From Bacteroidales bacterium (lineage in GTDB: Bacteria; Bacteroidota; Bacteroidia; Bacteroidales; UBA932), in assembly GCA_017961345.1 (NCBI GenBank), contig JAGCXP010000051.1, positions 1 through 37,248 of the forward strand: a stretch of DNA of 37,248 bases. Reading direction: 5' to 3'. Below are positions 14,875 through 20,301 of the stretch, in pieces. The notes under the pieces were generated by a model. That model was not told the DNA's origin and made no database searches. It worked only from the letters and a program-made list of their open reading frames with translations. The translations under genes and the position numbers were made by a program. Each line of letters begins with the position of its first letter. The first letter of the stretch is position 1.

Positions 14875-15801
14875 ATGGAACAGAAAACAACATTCAGCGC
14901 TATCGCCGCGCTTTGGAAGGCGGACAAGAAACAGTATGTCAAGAAATCAACCTATGCGGCATATAGCCTGCTCATTCAGAGCCATCTGCTGCCAGAACTG
15001 GGAAAACGGGAAGACATACAGGAAGAAGACGTACAGAATCTGGTGAACCGCAAACTGGCCGCAGGCCTCAGTCAGAAAACCGTCCGGGACATTCTCGTGG
15101 TACTCAAGATGATTCTTAGGTATGGCGACAAGCACGGCTTGATGGCTGCTCATCAGATTGATATCATCTTTCCAACGGAGCGTGAAAAAAATGAAGTTGA
15201 AGTACTTACGTTGATGAATCAGCGGCAGCTGATGACCTATATCAAGGAGCACTTTACCTTCCTCAACCTGGGCATATTCATCTGCCTCAACGCCGGCCTC
15301 CGCATCGGTGAGATCTGCGCCCTGCAGTGGGATGATGTGGATGTCGCATCAGGCGTGATTCGCGTCAACAAAACCATCCAGCGCATATACCTGGTGGACG
15401 GGGAGGAGAAGTACACGGAGCTCATCGTGGACAAACCAAAGACCAAGAACTCCATCCGGGAGGTTCCCATGACGCGTGACCTTCTGTCCCTGGTCCGTCC
15501 ACTGAAGAAGATTGTCCGGGGAGATTTCTACGTGCTTACCAATGCCGCTACGCCAACGGAGCCTCGCACATACCGTTGCTATTTCAACAAACTCCAGCAG
15601 CAGTTGGGCCTACCCAAAATGCGCTTCCACGGTCTTCGGCATAGTTTTGCCACCCGTTGCATTGAGAGCAAATGCGATTACAAGACCGTCAGCGTACTCC
15701 TCGGTCACTCCAATATCAGTACCACCTTAAACCTCTATGTCCACCCGAACCTGGAGCAGAAACGCAAGTGCATTGATACTATGGGGAAAATGCTCAAGTA
15801 G
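14875..15801 (+). CDS. Tyrosine recombinase, probable hsdS invertase
   Basis: The 308-residue protein has an N-terminal SAM-like core-binding domain (about 1-100) and the phage-integrase catalytic domain. The catalytic set is complete: Arg143 (GLRIGE), a Lys in KPKTKN (188-191), His252 and Arg255 (FHGLRHSFAT), His278 (LLGHSN) and nucleophile Tyr288 (LNLYVH). It lies immediately beside the outermost inverted repeat of the hsdS region, the usual position of invertases that shuffle type I specificity genes in Bacteroides and Gram-positive hsd loci. The function is inferred from this position; a general integrase cannot be excluded. A near-consensus GAACTTTG lies 30 bp upstream as a possible -7 box. 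Confidence 0.92.
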   Translation: MEQKTTFSAIAALWKADKKQYVKKSTYAAYSLLIQSHLLPELGKREDIQEEDVQNLVNRKLAAGLSQKTVRDILVVLKMILRYGDKHGLMAAHQIDIIFPTEREKNEVEVLTLMNQRQLMTYIKEHFTFLNLGIFICLNAGLRIGEICALQWDDVDVASGVIRVNKTIQRIYLVDGEEKYTELIVDKPKTKNSIREVPMTRDLLSLVRPLKKIVRGDFYVLTNAATPTEPRTYRCYFNKLQQQLGLPKMRFHGLRHSFATRCIESKCDYKTVSVLLGHSNISTTLNLYVHPNLEQKRKCIDTMGKMLK

Positions 15802-15829
15802 CCCAATCGTATTTATCGAAAATTTTAAG

Positions 15830-15837
15830 TATTTTTG
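15830..15837 (+). promoter_or_regulatory. -7 promoter box (TATTTTTG) of the GIY-YIG gene
   Basis: TATTTTTG, 24 bp before the ATG and 28 bp after the recombinase stop. Confidence 0.5.
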
Positions 15838-15861
15838 TAAGCAACACTAAAAAACAATACT

Positions 15862-16515
15862 ATGAACAAGGAAACTGGTTGCATATACATCCTCACCAAT
15901 CCATCTTTTCCGGAATATGTTAAAATTGGCTATGCCACAAATCTTGAAAACCGGCTGAAACAACTCAATAGGAGTGAAACCATCCCGTATGCATTTCGCG
16001 CCTATGCCATCTATGAAGTCGATAAATCTCTGACCGATAAGGAACTCCACAAACTCATTGACAAGTTAAATCCAGATCTCAGAACCATTGACAACTTCGA
16101 TGGGAAAGCCCGTGTCAAAGAGTTTTATGCCATGTCTGCAGAAGACGCATACGGTCTCTTGGAGTGCATAGCCAAAATTTCCGGAACAACCGACCGCCTT
16201 AAGAAGGTCAAACCGGAGGGGCACGAGATTATTGATGAGCAGACGGCCGCAGAAATCAAAGAAACTGCACGCCGCGGCCCCTTCCGCTTCGGAGAATGTC
16301 ATATTCCTATTGGGGCGGAATTGATTTTCGCAGATGATCCTTCAATCAAAGTTACTGTCCTTGATGATCGTCACATTAAATATGGGAATGAGACCACCTC
16401 GCTCAGTGCCTTGGCCCAACGTATTAAAGGTTTTGATCATCCCATTCAAGGGACTTTATACTTTACGTACAAAGGCGAACTGCTTACCGCTCTTCGCGAC
16501 CGTTTAGGGAAATAA
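15862..16515 (+). CDS. T5orf172-type GIY-YIG protein with C-terminal DUF4357/RAMA-like domain
   Basis: In this 217-residue protein the N-terminal part (about 5-105) matches the T5orf172/MUG113 branch of GIY-YIG nucleases: GCIYILTNP, then YVKIGYATNLENRLKQLN, then an ELHKLIDK segment. The C-terminal part (about 140-217), with IPIGAELIFADD, TTSLSALAQRI and GTLYFTYKGELL, resembles the small DNA-modification-associated domains DUF4357 or RAMA that accompany restriction enzymes. It could be a modification-sensing nuclease, but this is inference. It directly follows the hsdS invertase with its own promoter and so belongs to the same defence island. The exact C-terminal family should be treated as tentative. 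Confidence 0.8.
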   Translation: MNKETGCIYILTNPSFPEYVKIGYATNLENRLKQLNRSETIPYAFRAYAIYEVDKSLTDKELHKLIDKLNPDLRTIDNFDGKARVKEFYAMSAEDAYGLLECIAKISGTTDRLKKVKPEGHEIIDEQTAAEIKETARRGPFRFGECHIPIGAELIFADDPSIKVTVLDDRHIKYGNETTSLSALAQRIKGFDHPIQGTLYFTYKGELLTALRDRLGK

Positions 16516-16517
16516 GA

Positions 16518-16589
16518 ATGGTGGAAGGAAATACCCTTACGTTCCACTGGGCCGACAAAGACTGGGTGTTCGTAAAGAAGAAAAATTGA
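16518..16589 (+). CDS. Possible 23-residue small ORF
   Basis: It begins MVEGNTLTFHWADKDW and ends VKKKN, two bases after the GIY-YIG stop codon. It overlaps the -33 region of small RNA 2. It could be a translated tail in the same transcript or the remnant of a longer gene. No family is recognised. Confidence 0.25.
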   Translation: MVEGNTLTFHWADKDWVFVKKKN

Positions 16590-16617
16590 ACGATATAATG
16601 CAAAATAATTATCTTTG
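16586..16617 (+). promoter_or_regulatory. Promoter of candidate small RNA 2
   Basis: TTG (16586-16588), 21 bp, TATCTTTG (16610-16617). Confidence 0.6.
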
Positions 16618-16622
16618 CACTA

Positions 16623-16717
16623 GGATTCGTCGAAGGGGAATTCGCGTGAGGGATGACAACCCTCCCAAGAACTTGGTCCGAGCCTCATTCTAAAGCCGTT
16701 ACCTGACGGCTTTTTTT
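16623..16717 (+). ncRNA. Candidate structured small RNA 2 (homologue of 3034-3131)
   Basis: About 95 bases, sharing with small RNA 1 the blocks GGGGAATTCG, TGACAACCCTC, CAAG, CTTG and CGAGCC in the same order and spacing. Predicted fold: an outer helix GGGG with CCTC, inner hairpins GAGGG-atgacaa-CCCTC and CCAAG-aa-CTTGG, then a terminator. Differences between the two copies fall partly as compensatory pairs. The terminator differs in sequence (GCCGT/ACGGC here, AGTCGC/GCGACT there) but keeps its position. It has no ORF. It runs toward the convergent gene 16849-17328, with inverted repeat copy D between them. Confidence 0.65.
16693..16717 (+). terminator. Terminator of small RNA 2
   Basis: AAGCCGT-tacctg-ACGGC followed by seven T. 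The stem resembles the terminator after lipoprotein 1 (2051-2077). Confidence 0.8.
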
Positions 16718-16732
16718 ATGTGCCGCCTTCCC

Positions 16733-16830
16733 GCCGAAAAAGGCAGCGGCAGGGAGAGTTTTTTCGATCATTTGTCCGAAGGACCGCGAAGCGTCTGGAG
16801 AAAAAAACTCCCTGCCGGGCCGAAGGCGGA
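16733..16830 (-). repeat. Dispersed palindromic repeat, copy D (inverted)
   Basis: Read on the minus strand it has CGCCTTCGGCCCGGCAGGGAG, the T-run, the two TTC-capped hairpins, the right arm AAAAAACTCTCCCTGCC and a GCTGCC tail, identical to copies B and C over about 75 bases. It then diverges (TTTTTCGGCGGGAAGG). It lies between small RNA 2 and the end of gene 16849-17328. Confidence 0.85.
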
Positions 16831-16848
16831 AGCGGCGGACGCATAAAA

Positions 16849-17328
16849 CTATGCTTGCAAAACTTTCTTTTCTGATTCTGCTACTATTTTTCGCGGCGGC
16901 AAATTTGAGGTATCCTCCCACTCCATAAATTTTGTAGCATCATTAATCGGTTCCAAATACAACTCTCCACAGTCCACACAGGTTTTTAATGCTGTTTTGA
17001 CTCTTGTTACATTTTTAATTTTCTGAGGGAACGGAATGTTCCTTTCTTTGCATTCATCTTCATTTAGCGCAAAAGTGATAGCGAGATTTTGTCCAATATT
17101 CAGTTTTGGCACGGGTTCCCCGCTCTCTCTCTTCTCTTTGTTTGCTTTATACCAATTCTGAAGAAAGAGTCCATGGTCTGATATTCTTAATCTTAAATAT
17201 GTGCCATCTGAATATGAGTAGTCTTTGTATGTGGATATGTCTTCTCTTGTAACACCTATACCCAATAATACAAGGCTAATTATCTCGTCAGAACGGAATT
17301 TATGTGTTGATATTTTTGTATTTTCCAT
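16849..17328 (-). CDS. Hypothetical protein, 159 residues
   Basis: The protein starts MENTKISTHKFRSDEIISLVLLGIG. A frame extension to 17361 exists, but it would run through the promoter of small RNA 4 and has no support. It appears soluble and mixed alpha/beta. One notable feature is the late segment KTCVDCGELYL, a single CxxC that could bind metal or be redox active. I recognise no family. It faces small RNA 2 tail-to-tail across repeat copy D, and diverges from small RNA 4 at its 5' end. No TAnnTTTG box is evident upstream on the minus strand. Confidence 0.55.
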   Translation of the reverse strand: MENTKISTHKFRSDEIISLVLLGIGVTREDISTYKDYSYSDGTYLRLRISDHGLFLQNWYKANKEKRESGEPVPKLNIGQNLAITFALNEDECKERNIPFPQKIKNVTRVKTALKTCVDCGELYLEPINDATKFMEWEDTSNLPPRKIVAESEKKVLQA

Positions 17329-17345
17329 AATTCTTTCTAACTTTG
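17315..17345 (+). promoter_or_regulatory. Consensus promoter of candidate small RNA 4
   Basis: TTTG (17315-17318), exactly 19 bp, TAACTTTG (17338-17345). It overlaps the first codons of the divergent gene 16849-17328. Confidence 0.65.
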
Positions 17346-17349
17346 CCCT

Positions 17350-17448
17350 TGAACTCGACAATGGCTTCGAAAGTAGAAAGTTGAAATCCCATTTCGATGG
17401 ACTATCCTTTGTGCAACAGTTTCAAGGGCGAGCAATCGCTCTTTTTTT
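17350..17448 (+). ncRNA. Candidate small RNA 4
   Basis: About 100 bases between a perfect-spacing promoter and a terminator, with no ORF of note. CCCTTGAA (17347-17354) can pair with TTCAAGGG (17421-17428), enclosing TCGAAA/TTTCGA, although the exact transcription start may trim the 5' arm. The terminator follows at once. No sequence similarity to the other candidate RNAs is evident. It ends 48 bp before the stop codon of the convergent gene 17496-17681. Confidence 0.45.
17428..17448 (+). terminator. Terminator of small RNA 4
   Basis: GCGA-gcaa-TCGC (or GAGC-aatc-GCTC) followed by CTTTTTTTAT. Confidence 0.65.
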
Positions 17449-17471
17449 ATTATAACATTTGCAGAAATGAT

Positions 17472-17496
17472 GAGGACCTGCGTCCTCTTATTTTTT
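17472..17496 (+). terminator. Second terminator-like hairpin
   Basis: GAGGAC-ctgc-GTCCTC followed by TTATTTTTT on the plus strand. It directly abuts the stop codon of the minus-strand gene, so it could also stabilise that mRNA's 3' end. Confidence 0.5.
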
Positions 17497-17681
17497 CAAT
17501 TATTGTTTATGTACTCAGCAATAAACGCATCGCATTCCTCGTCAAATTGCGTGCGTTCGGGAGTACCTTTTGAGCCGAAATCTTCGGCGATAAGGTCTTC
17601 GAGGGGTGTGATATCTCGTGATTCCCCTTCTTCGAAGGGTTGTTGAATGCTATTTGAATCCAATGCGCGGGCGTGGCTCAT
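17496..17681 (-). CDS. Truncated HigA/XRE-type antitoxin N-terminal fragment
   Basis: The 61-residue protein starts MSHARALDSN. The segment LIAEDFGSKGTPERTQFDEECDAFIAEYI resembles the region immediately before the helix-turn-helix in XRE-family (HigA-type) antitoxins of Bacteroidota (LIxxxxGxxGTPERxxFxxExxAFxIGxxI). The chain stops at INNN with no HTH following, so the DNA-binding half is missing. It overlaps the 3' end of the ORF6N gene by 32 bp, consistent with translation in the same operon. It could be a decayed antitoxin or a stand-alone small protein. No matching RelE/HigB toxin is seen beside it. Confidence 0.5.
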   Translation of the reverse strand: MSHARALDSNSIQQPFEEGESRDITPLEDLIAEDFGSKGTPERTQFDEECDAFIAEYINNN

Positions 17682-18216
17682 TTTTCTTTTCCTCCAATTG
17701 TTTTGCAAGTTGACTAAGAGCGACACAGAGGGAATCTATATCTTTTCGGACATCTTCCGACAGTTCGCTGATTGCGTCCGAATTTTCTTCCTGTTTTATT
17801 TGCAACAGGTCTACACGAGCGCGGAGTTCTTTCAATTCCGCCGATACGGAAGAGGCGGCCAGCAAATACTCTCTAGTCCTAACAAATGCGCGCATAATGG
17901 CGATGTTGGCTGCTATAGCAATATCGCTATGAAGAACTCCGGAAAGCATGGCGACACCCTGTTCGGTGAAGGCGAATGGTGGCGTAGAGACGTTTCTTTT
18001 GGATGCGGTCACAAATTGTGACCGGATATTCTTAACTTCTTCTAATGTCAATTGAAACATAAAATCCGGCGGGAAACGCTTAATATTTCTCTTGACGGCT
18101 TGATTCAATGCTTTTGTCTCTACATGATACAACCTGGCCAGATCGAAATCCAGCATCACTTTCTTGCCTCGAATCTCATGGATGAGGTCTTGTACGATAA
18201 TTACATCATCACTCAT
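17650..18216 (-). CDS. ORF6N-domain protein
   Basis: The 188-residue protein starts MSDDVIIVQDLIHEIRGKKV. The ORF6N domain spans about residues 5-95: VMLDFDLARLYHVETKALNQAVKRNIKRFP, DFMFQLT, SKRNVSTPPFAFTEQGVAMLSGVL. It is followed by a coiled-coil tail (ELKELRARVDLLQIKQEEN to LAKQLEEKK). ORF6N proteins are phage- and mobile-element-linked, putative DNA-binding or antirepressor-type proteins, and are widespread in Bacteroidales. Its start overlaps the upstream gene (ATGAGTGA), so coupling is likely. A longer frame to 18267 lies wholly inside the upstream gene and is rejected. Confidence 0.85.
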   Translation of the reverse strand: MSDDVIIVQDLIHEIRGKKVMLDFDLARLYHVETKALNQAVKRNIKRFPPDFMFQLTLEEVKNIRSQFVTASKRNVSTPPFAFTEQGVAMLSGVLHSDIAIAANIAIMRAFVRTREYLLAASSVSAELKELRARVDLLQIKQEENSDAISELSEDVRKDIDSLCVALSQLAKQLEEKKNEPRPRIGFK

Positions 18217-18439
18217 GGTGGAAGGACGTTTGCGGAAAGAACGGGCGTTGAAGACAAACGCGCTCACGTTCTACATGAAACCATTCGCAAAAGGTTTCAA
18301 TGGCATCCCGCAATGTCCATCCGGGTGCATATAGCAGACGTTCGCCATCCTGATAGATGACGTCATAGGCCGTATGACTCGAAAAGGTGATGGGTTCCGA
18401 CGCCGGAACTGTTTGTACTTTCAGCCGCAGCTTTTCCAT
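18209..18439 (-). CDS. Hypothetical 76-residue protein, first gene of the ORF6N operon
   Basis: It starts MEKLRLKVQTVPASEPITF, with a middle AYDVIYQDGERLLYAPGWTL and an aromatic helix DAIETFCEWFHVERERV. Soluble, no known family. It overlaps ORF6N by 8 bp, and a promoter with correct spacing lies 50 bp upstream. Small size and coupling to a phage-type regulator suggest an accessory or toxin-antitoxin-like role, but nothing in the sequence proves this. Confidence 0.5.
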   Translation of the reverse strand: MEKLRLKVQTVPASEPITFSSHTAYDVIYQDGERLLYAPGWTLRDAIETFCEWFHVERERVCLQRPFFPQTSFHHE

Positions 18440-18488
18440 AATAATACATTAACAGTTCCATTTGATCGTGGATGGAGAACCAGACATG

Positions 18489-18519
18489 CGAAGTTACGAC
18501 AAAAGACCGACTTTACAAA
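18489..18519 (-). promoter_or_regulatory. Promoter of the ORF6N operon
   Basis: On the minus strand TTTG (18516-18519), 19 bp, TAACTTCG (18489-18496), one mismatch from TAnnTTTG. Confidence 0.5.
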
Positions 18520-18528
18520 TATTATTTT

Positions 18529-18551
18529 CCCTGCCGGGCCGAAGGCGGGGG
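18529..18551 (-). repeat. Dispersed palindromic repeat, copy F (short remnant)
   Basis: Read on the minus strand: CCGCCTTCGGCCCGGCAGGG, the left arm and its TTC hairpin only, flanked by unrelated A/T-rich DNA. Confidence 0.65.
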
Positions 18552-18608
18552 GCACTGCACTGTTTTTAGTGCAAATTTTTCTATTTATTGCACAATTTTC
18601 AGTGCAAA
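18552..18608 (+). promoter_or_regulatory. Cluster of AGTGCA half-sites upstream of AAA ATPase 1 (possible operator)
   Basis: GCACTGCACT (18552-18561), AGTGCAAA (18568-18575), TTGCAC (18588-18593) and AGTGCAAA (18601-18608). The two identical octamers are 33 bp apart, about three helical turns, and the cluster ends 4 bp before the -7 box TATATTTG. This looks like a regulator-binding array. Confidence 0.45.
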
Positions 18609-18612
18609 GTAT

Positions 18613-18620
18613 TATATTTG
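18613..18620 (+). promoter_or_regulatory. -7 promoter box (TATATTTG) of AAA ATPase 1
   Basis: TATATTTG, 26 bp before the ATG at 18647; it sets the start well downstream of the first in-frame ATG at 18374. Confidence 0.6.
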
Positions 18621-18646
18621 CAAAAAATAGTTCAAGTCATCGTGAT

Positions 18647-19825
18647 ATGGAACGTCTTTACAATACCTTCCGCATTAAGCTCTCGCTCACCCCGATGAGC
18701 TATTTTCGTGGTTTCCATGAGAAAATCAACTGGAAAAGTCGTCTTATCTGCATCATGGGCCAAAAGGGAGTGGGCAAGTCCACTCTCATTCTTCAGCATA
18801 TCAAAAAATTCGACAACCTGGACGAAACTCTTTATGTTTCAGCCGACAATATGTACTTTGCAGGACACACACTTTATGATTTGGCCGGAGTGTTCTTCTC
18901 TCAAGGAGGAAAACGCCTATACATTGATGAAATTCACAAGTACAACGGCTGGTCTACAGAAATCAAGAATATCTACGATGACTATCCGACCCTTCAGGTA
19001 GTATATTCCGGTAGCAGTCTCCTGGCGCTTAAGCAAGGCAACAAGGCAGACCTTAGCCGCCGCAGCATCCCATACGAAATGCCAGGGTTATCCTTCCGCG
19101 AGTTCTTGAACATTCGCAATGGATGGAACCTCAAGACCTCCACACTGGAAGAAATTCTCCTGGGCAAAGTAGATTTTCCTTATGGTGAACATCGCCCCCT
19201 CAAATATTACAAGGAGTACTGCCGTAACGGTTTTTATCCTTTCTTCCTGGAAGGCGATGCTGAAATCCGCCTACAGAATGCCATCCTCGCTACGATTGAA
19301 GACGATATCCCTCAATATGCCGAAATGACTGTTGCTGCAGCATCAAAATTAAAAAAGTTGATGTATATCCTTGCAAAGAGTGTCCCTTTCAAACCCAGCA
19401 ACGACACGCTTGGCAGGGATTTGGCACTCAGCCGCAACTCTGTTCCGGATTACATCGCTTATCTTGAAACATCCGGGCTTTTCAACGCCCTTCGAGAGCC
19501 TGGTCATAGTGACAACTTACTCTCCAGAATAGAGAAAATTTATCTTGGCAACAGTAATATCGCATATTCACTTTCCGAGGATGGGAGGATCGATGACGGG
19601 AATATGCGGGAGACCAACTTTCTTGCTTGGACCAAACAGGTCTGCAAGCCAACTTCATCGAAGATTTCCGACTTCGAGATTGACGGGATTACTTTCGAAG
19701 TAGGCGGCAAGAGCAAGAAAGGCAATCAGATTAAAGATGCGGCGGCCGGTTACCTAGTAAAGGATGACCTGGAATATGCATCGGGGCATTCCATCCCTAT
19801 TTGGATGTTCGGATTCCTTTACTAA
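18647..19825 (+). CDS. AAA_14/DUF4143 family ATPase 1
   Basis: The 392-residue protein has Walker A GQKGVGKST near residue 38-46, Walker B RLYIDEIHKY near 90, sensor-like VVYSGSSLLAL, and the family segment RRSIPYEMPGLSFREFLNI. The C-terminal DUF4143 part has LGNSNIAYSL and then a degenerate PD-(D/E)xK-like DFEIDGITFEVGGKSK. Such ATPases are abundant in Bacteroidales, and their substrate and role are unknown. The frame is open back to 18374, but that region holds the promoter, repeat and operator cluster, so the ATG at 18647 is chosen. A second, diverged family member follows at 20302. Confidence 0.88.
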   Translation: MERLYNTFRIKLSLTPMSYFRGFHEKINWKSRLICIMGQKGVGKSTLILQHIKKFDNLDETLYVSADNMYFAGHTLYDLAGVFFSQGGKRLYIDEIHKYNGWSTEIKNIYDDYPTLQVVYSGSSLLALKQGNKADLSRRSIPYEMPGLSFREFLNIRNGWNLKTSTLEEILLGKVDFPYGEHRPLKYYKEYCRNGFYPFFLEGDAEIRLQNAILATIEDDIPQYAEMTVAAASKLKKLMYILAKSVPFKPSNDTLGRDLALSRNSVPDYIAYLETSGLFNALREPGHSDNLLSRIEKIYLGNSNIAYSLSEDGRIDDGNMRETNFLAWTKQVCKPTSSKISDFEIDGITFEVGGKSKKGNQIKDAAAGYLVKDDLEYASGHSIPIWMFGFLY

Positions 19826-19853
19826 TTAAACGTGAATAGACCTTTGTAACATT

Positions 19854-20228
19854 ATGAAAAAGTTTTTGACCTTTCTTCTTGTTTTAGCGTGCCTGTCTGT
19901 CGTGGCAATCATGACGTGTCCGGACCGTCAGGCACATAAGGATGCCATCCTGGGGGTGGTGAATGAGAGCATCGCGGAATCGGTTGCGCCGGGAGCGGCG
20001 GAGCATTCGGCGGACAAGGCGCTGGGGGCGTTGATCGGGTCCCTCGGCTCGGGGATTGCCGGCTGGATGATTGACGGACGGCTGCAGGTGAAGAATCATT
20101 TCGTGTGCAGCACCGGGGAGGTGACGGATTTGAACGGGAAGAACAATCTCGTATCAGTGGGCGTGTTCGGCCACGTATTTACTTTCGGGAAGGAACAGTT
20201 GAAGAAGGCGCTTACGGGCGCGGAATAG
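19854..20228 (+). CDS. Small membrane-anchored or secreted protein, possibly DUF4359-like
   Basis: The 124-residue protein starts MKKFLTFLLVLACLSVVAIM, a signal peptide or N-terminal anchor, then CPDRQAHKDAIL. A glycine-rich segment ALIGSLGSGIAGWMIDG could be a second hydrophobic hairpin, and the end SVGVFGHVFTFGKEQL resembles the closing strand of DUF4359-type proteins. The match is loose. It lies between two AAA ATPases, 28 bp after the first, with noticeably higher GC than its neighbours, so it may have a different origin. Confidence 0.6.
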   Translation: MKKFLTFLLVLACLSVVAIMTCPDRQAHKDAILGVVNESIAESVAPGAAEHSADKALGALIGSLGSGIAGWMIDGRLQVKNHFVCSTGEVTDLNGKNNLVSVGVFGHVFTFGKEQLKKALTGAE

Positions 20229-20243
20229 CCTTCCGAAATTTCT

Positions 20244-20274
20244 TTTGCTCTTTTAATTTTTTTATGTATTTTTG
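20244..20274 (+). promoter_or_regulatory. Consensus promoter of AAA ATPase 2
   Basis: TTTG (20244-20247), exactly 19 bp, TATTTTTG (20267-20274). Confidence 0.7.
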
Positions 20275-20277
20275 GAG

Positions 20278-20295
20278 TGTAATTCCAAATTTACA
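20278..20295 (+). promoter_or_regulatory. Inverted repeat just after the promoter (possible operator)
   Basis: TGTAA-ttccaaat-TTACA between the -7 box and the ATG of ATPase 2. Its position suits a repressor site. Short arms make this tentative. Confidence 0.3.
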
Positions 20296-20301
20296 TAAAT
20301 T

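Noticed and set aside
14875..15801. Integrase of an integrated prophage or ICE with att sites at a tRNA
   Set aside because: No phage structural or conjugation genes and no direct repeats at either tRNA are seen; its position beside the hsdS inverted repeats favours an invertase.
18374..18646. N-terminal extension of AAA ATPase 1
   Set aside because: It covers a repeat remnant, the AGTGCA cluster and the -7 box; the conserved family N-terminus begins at 18647.
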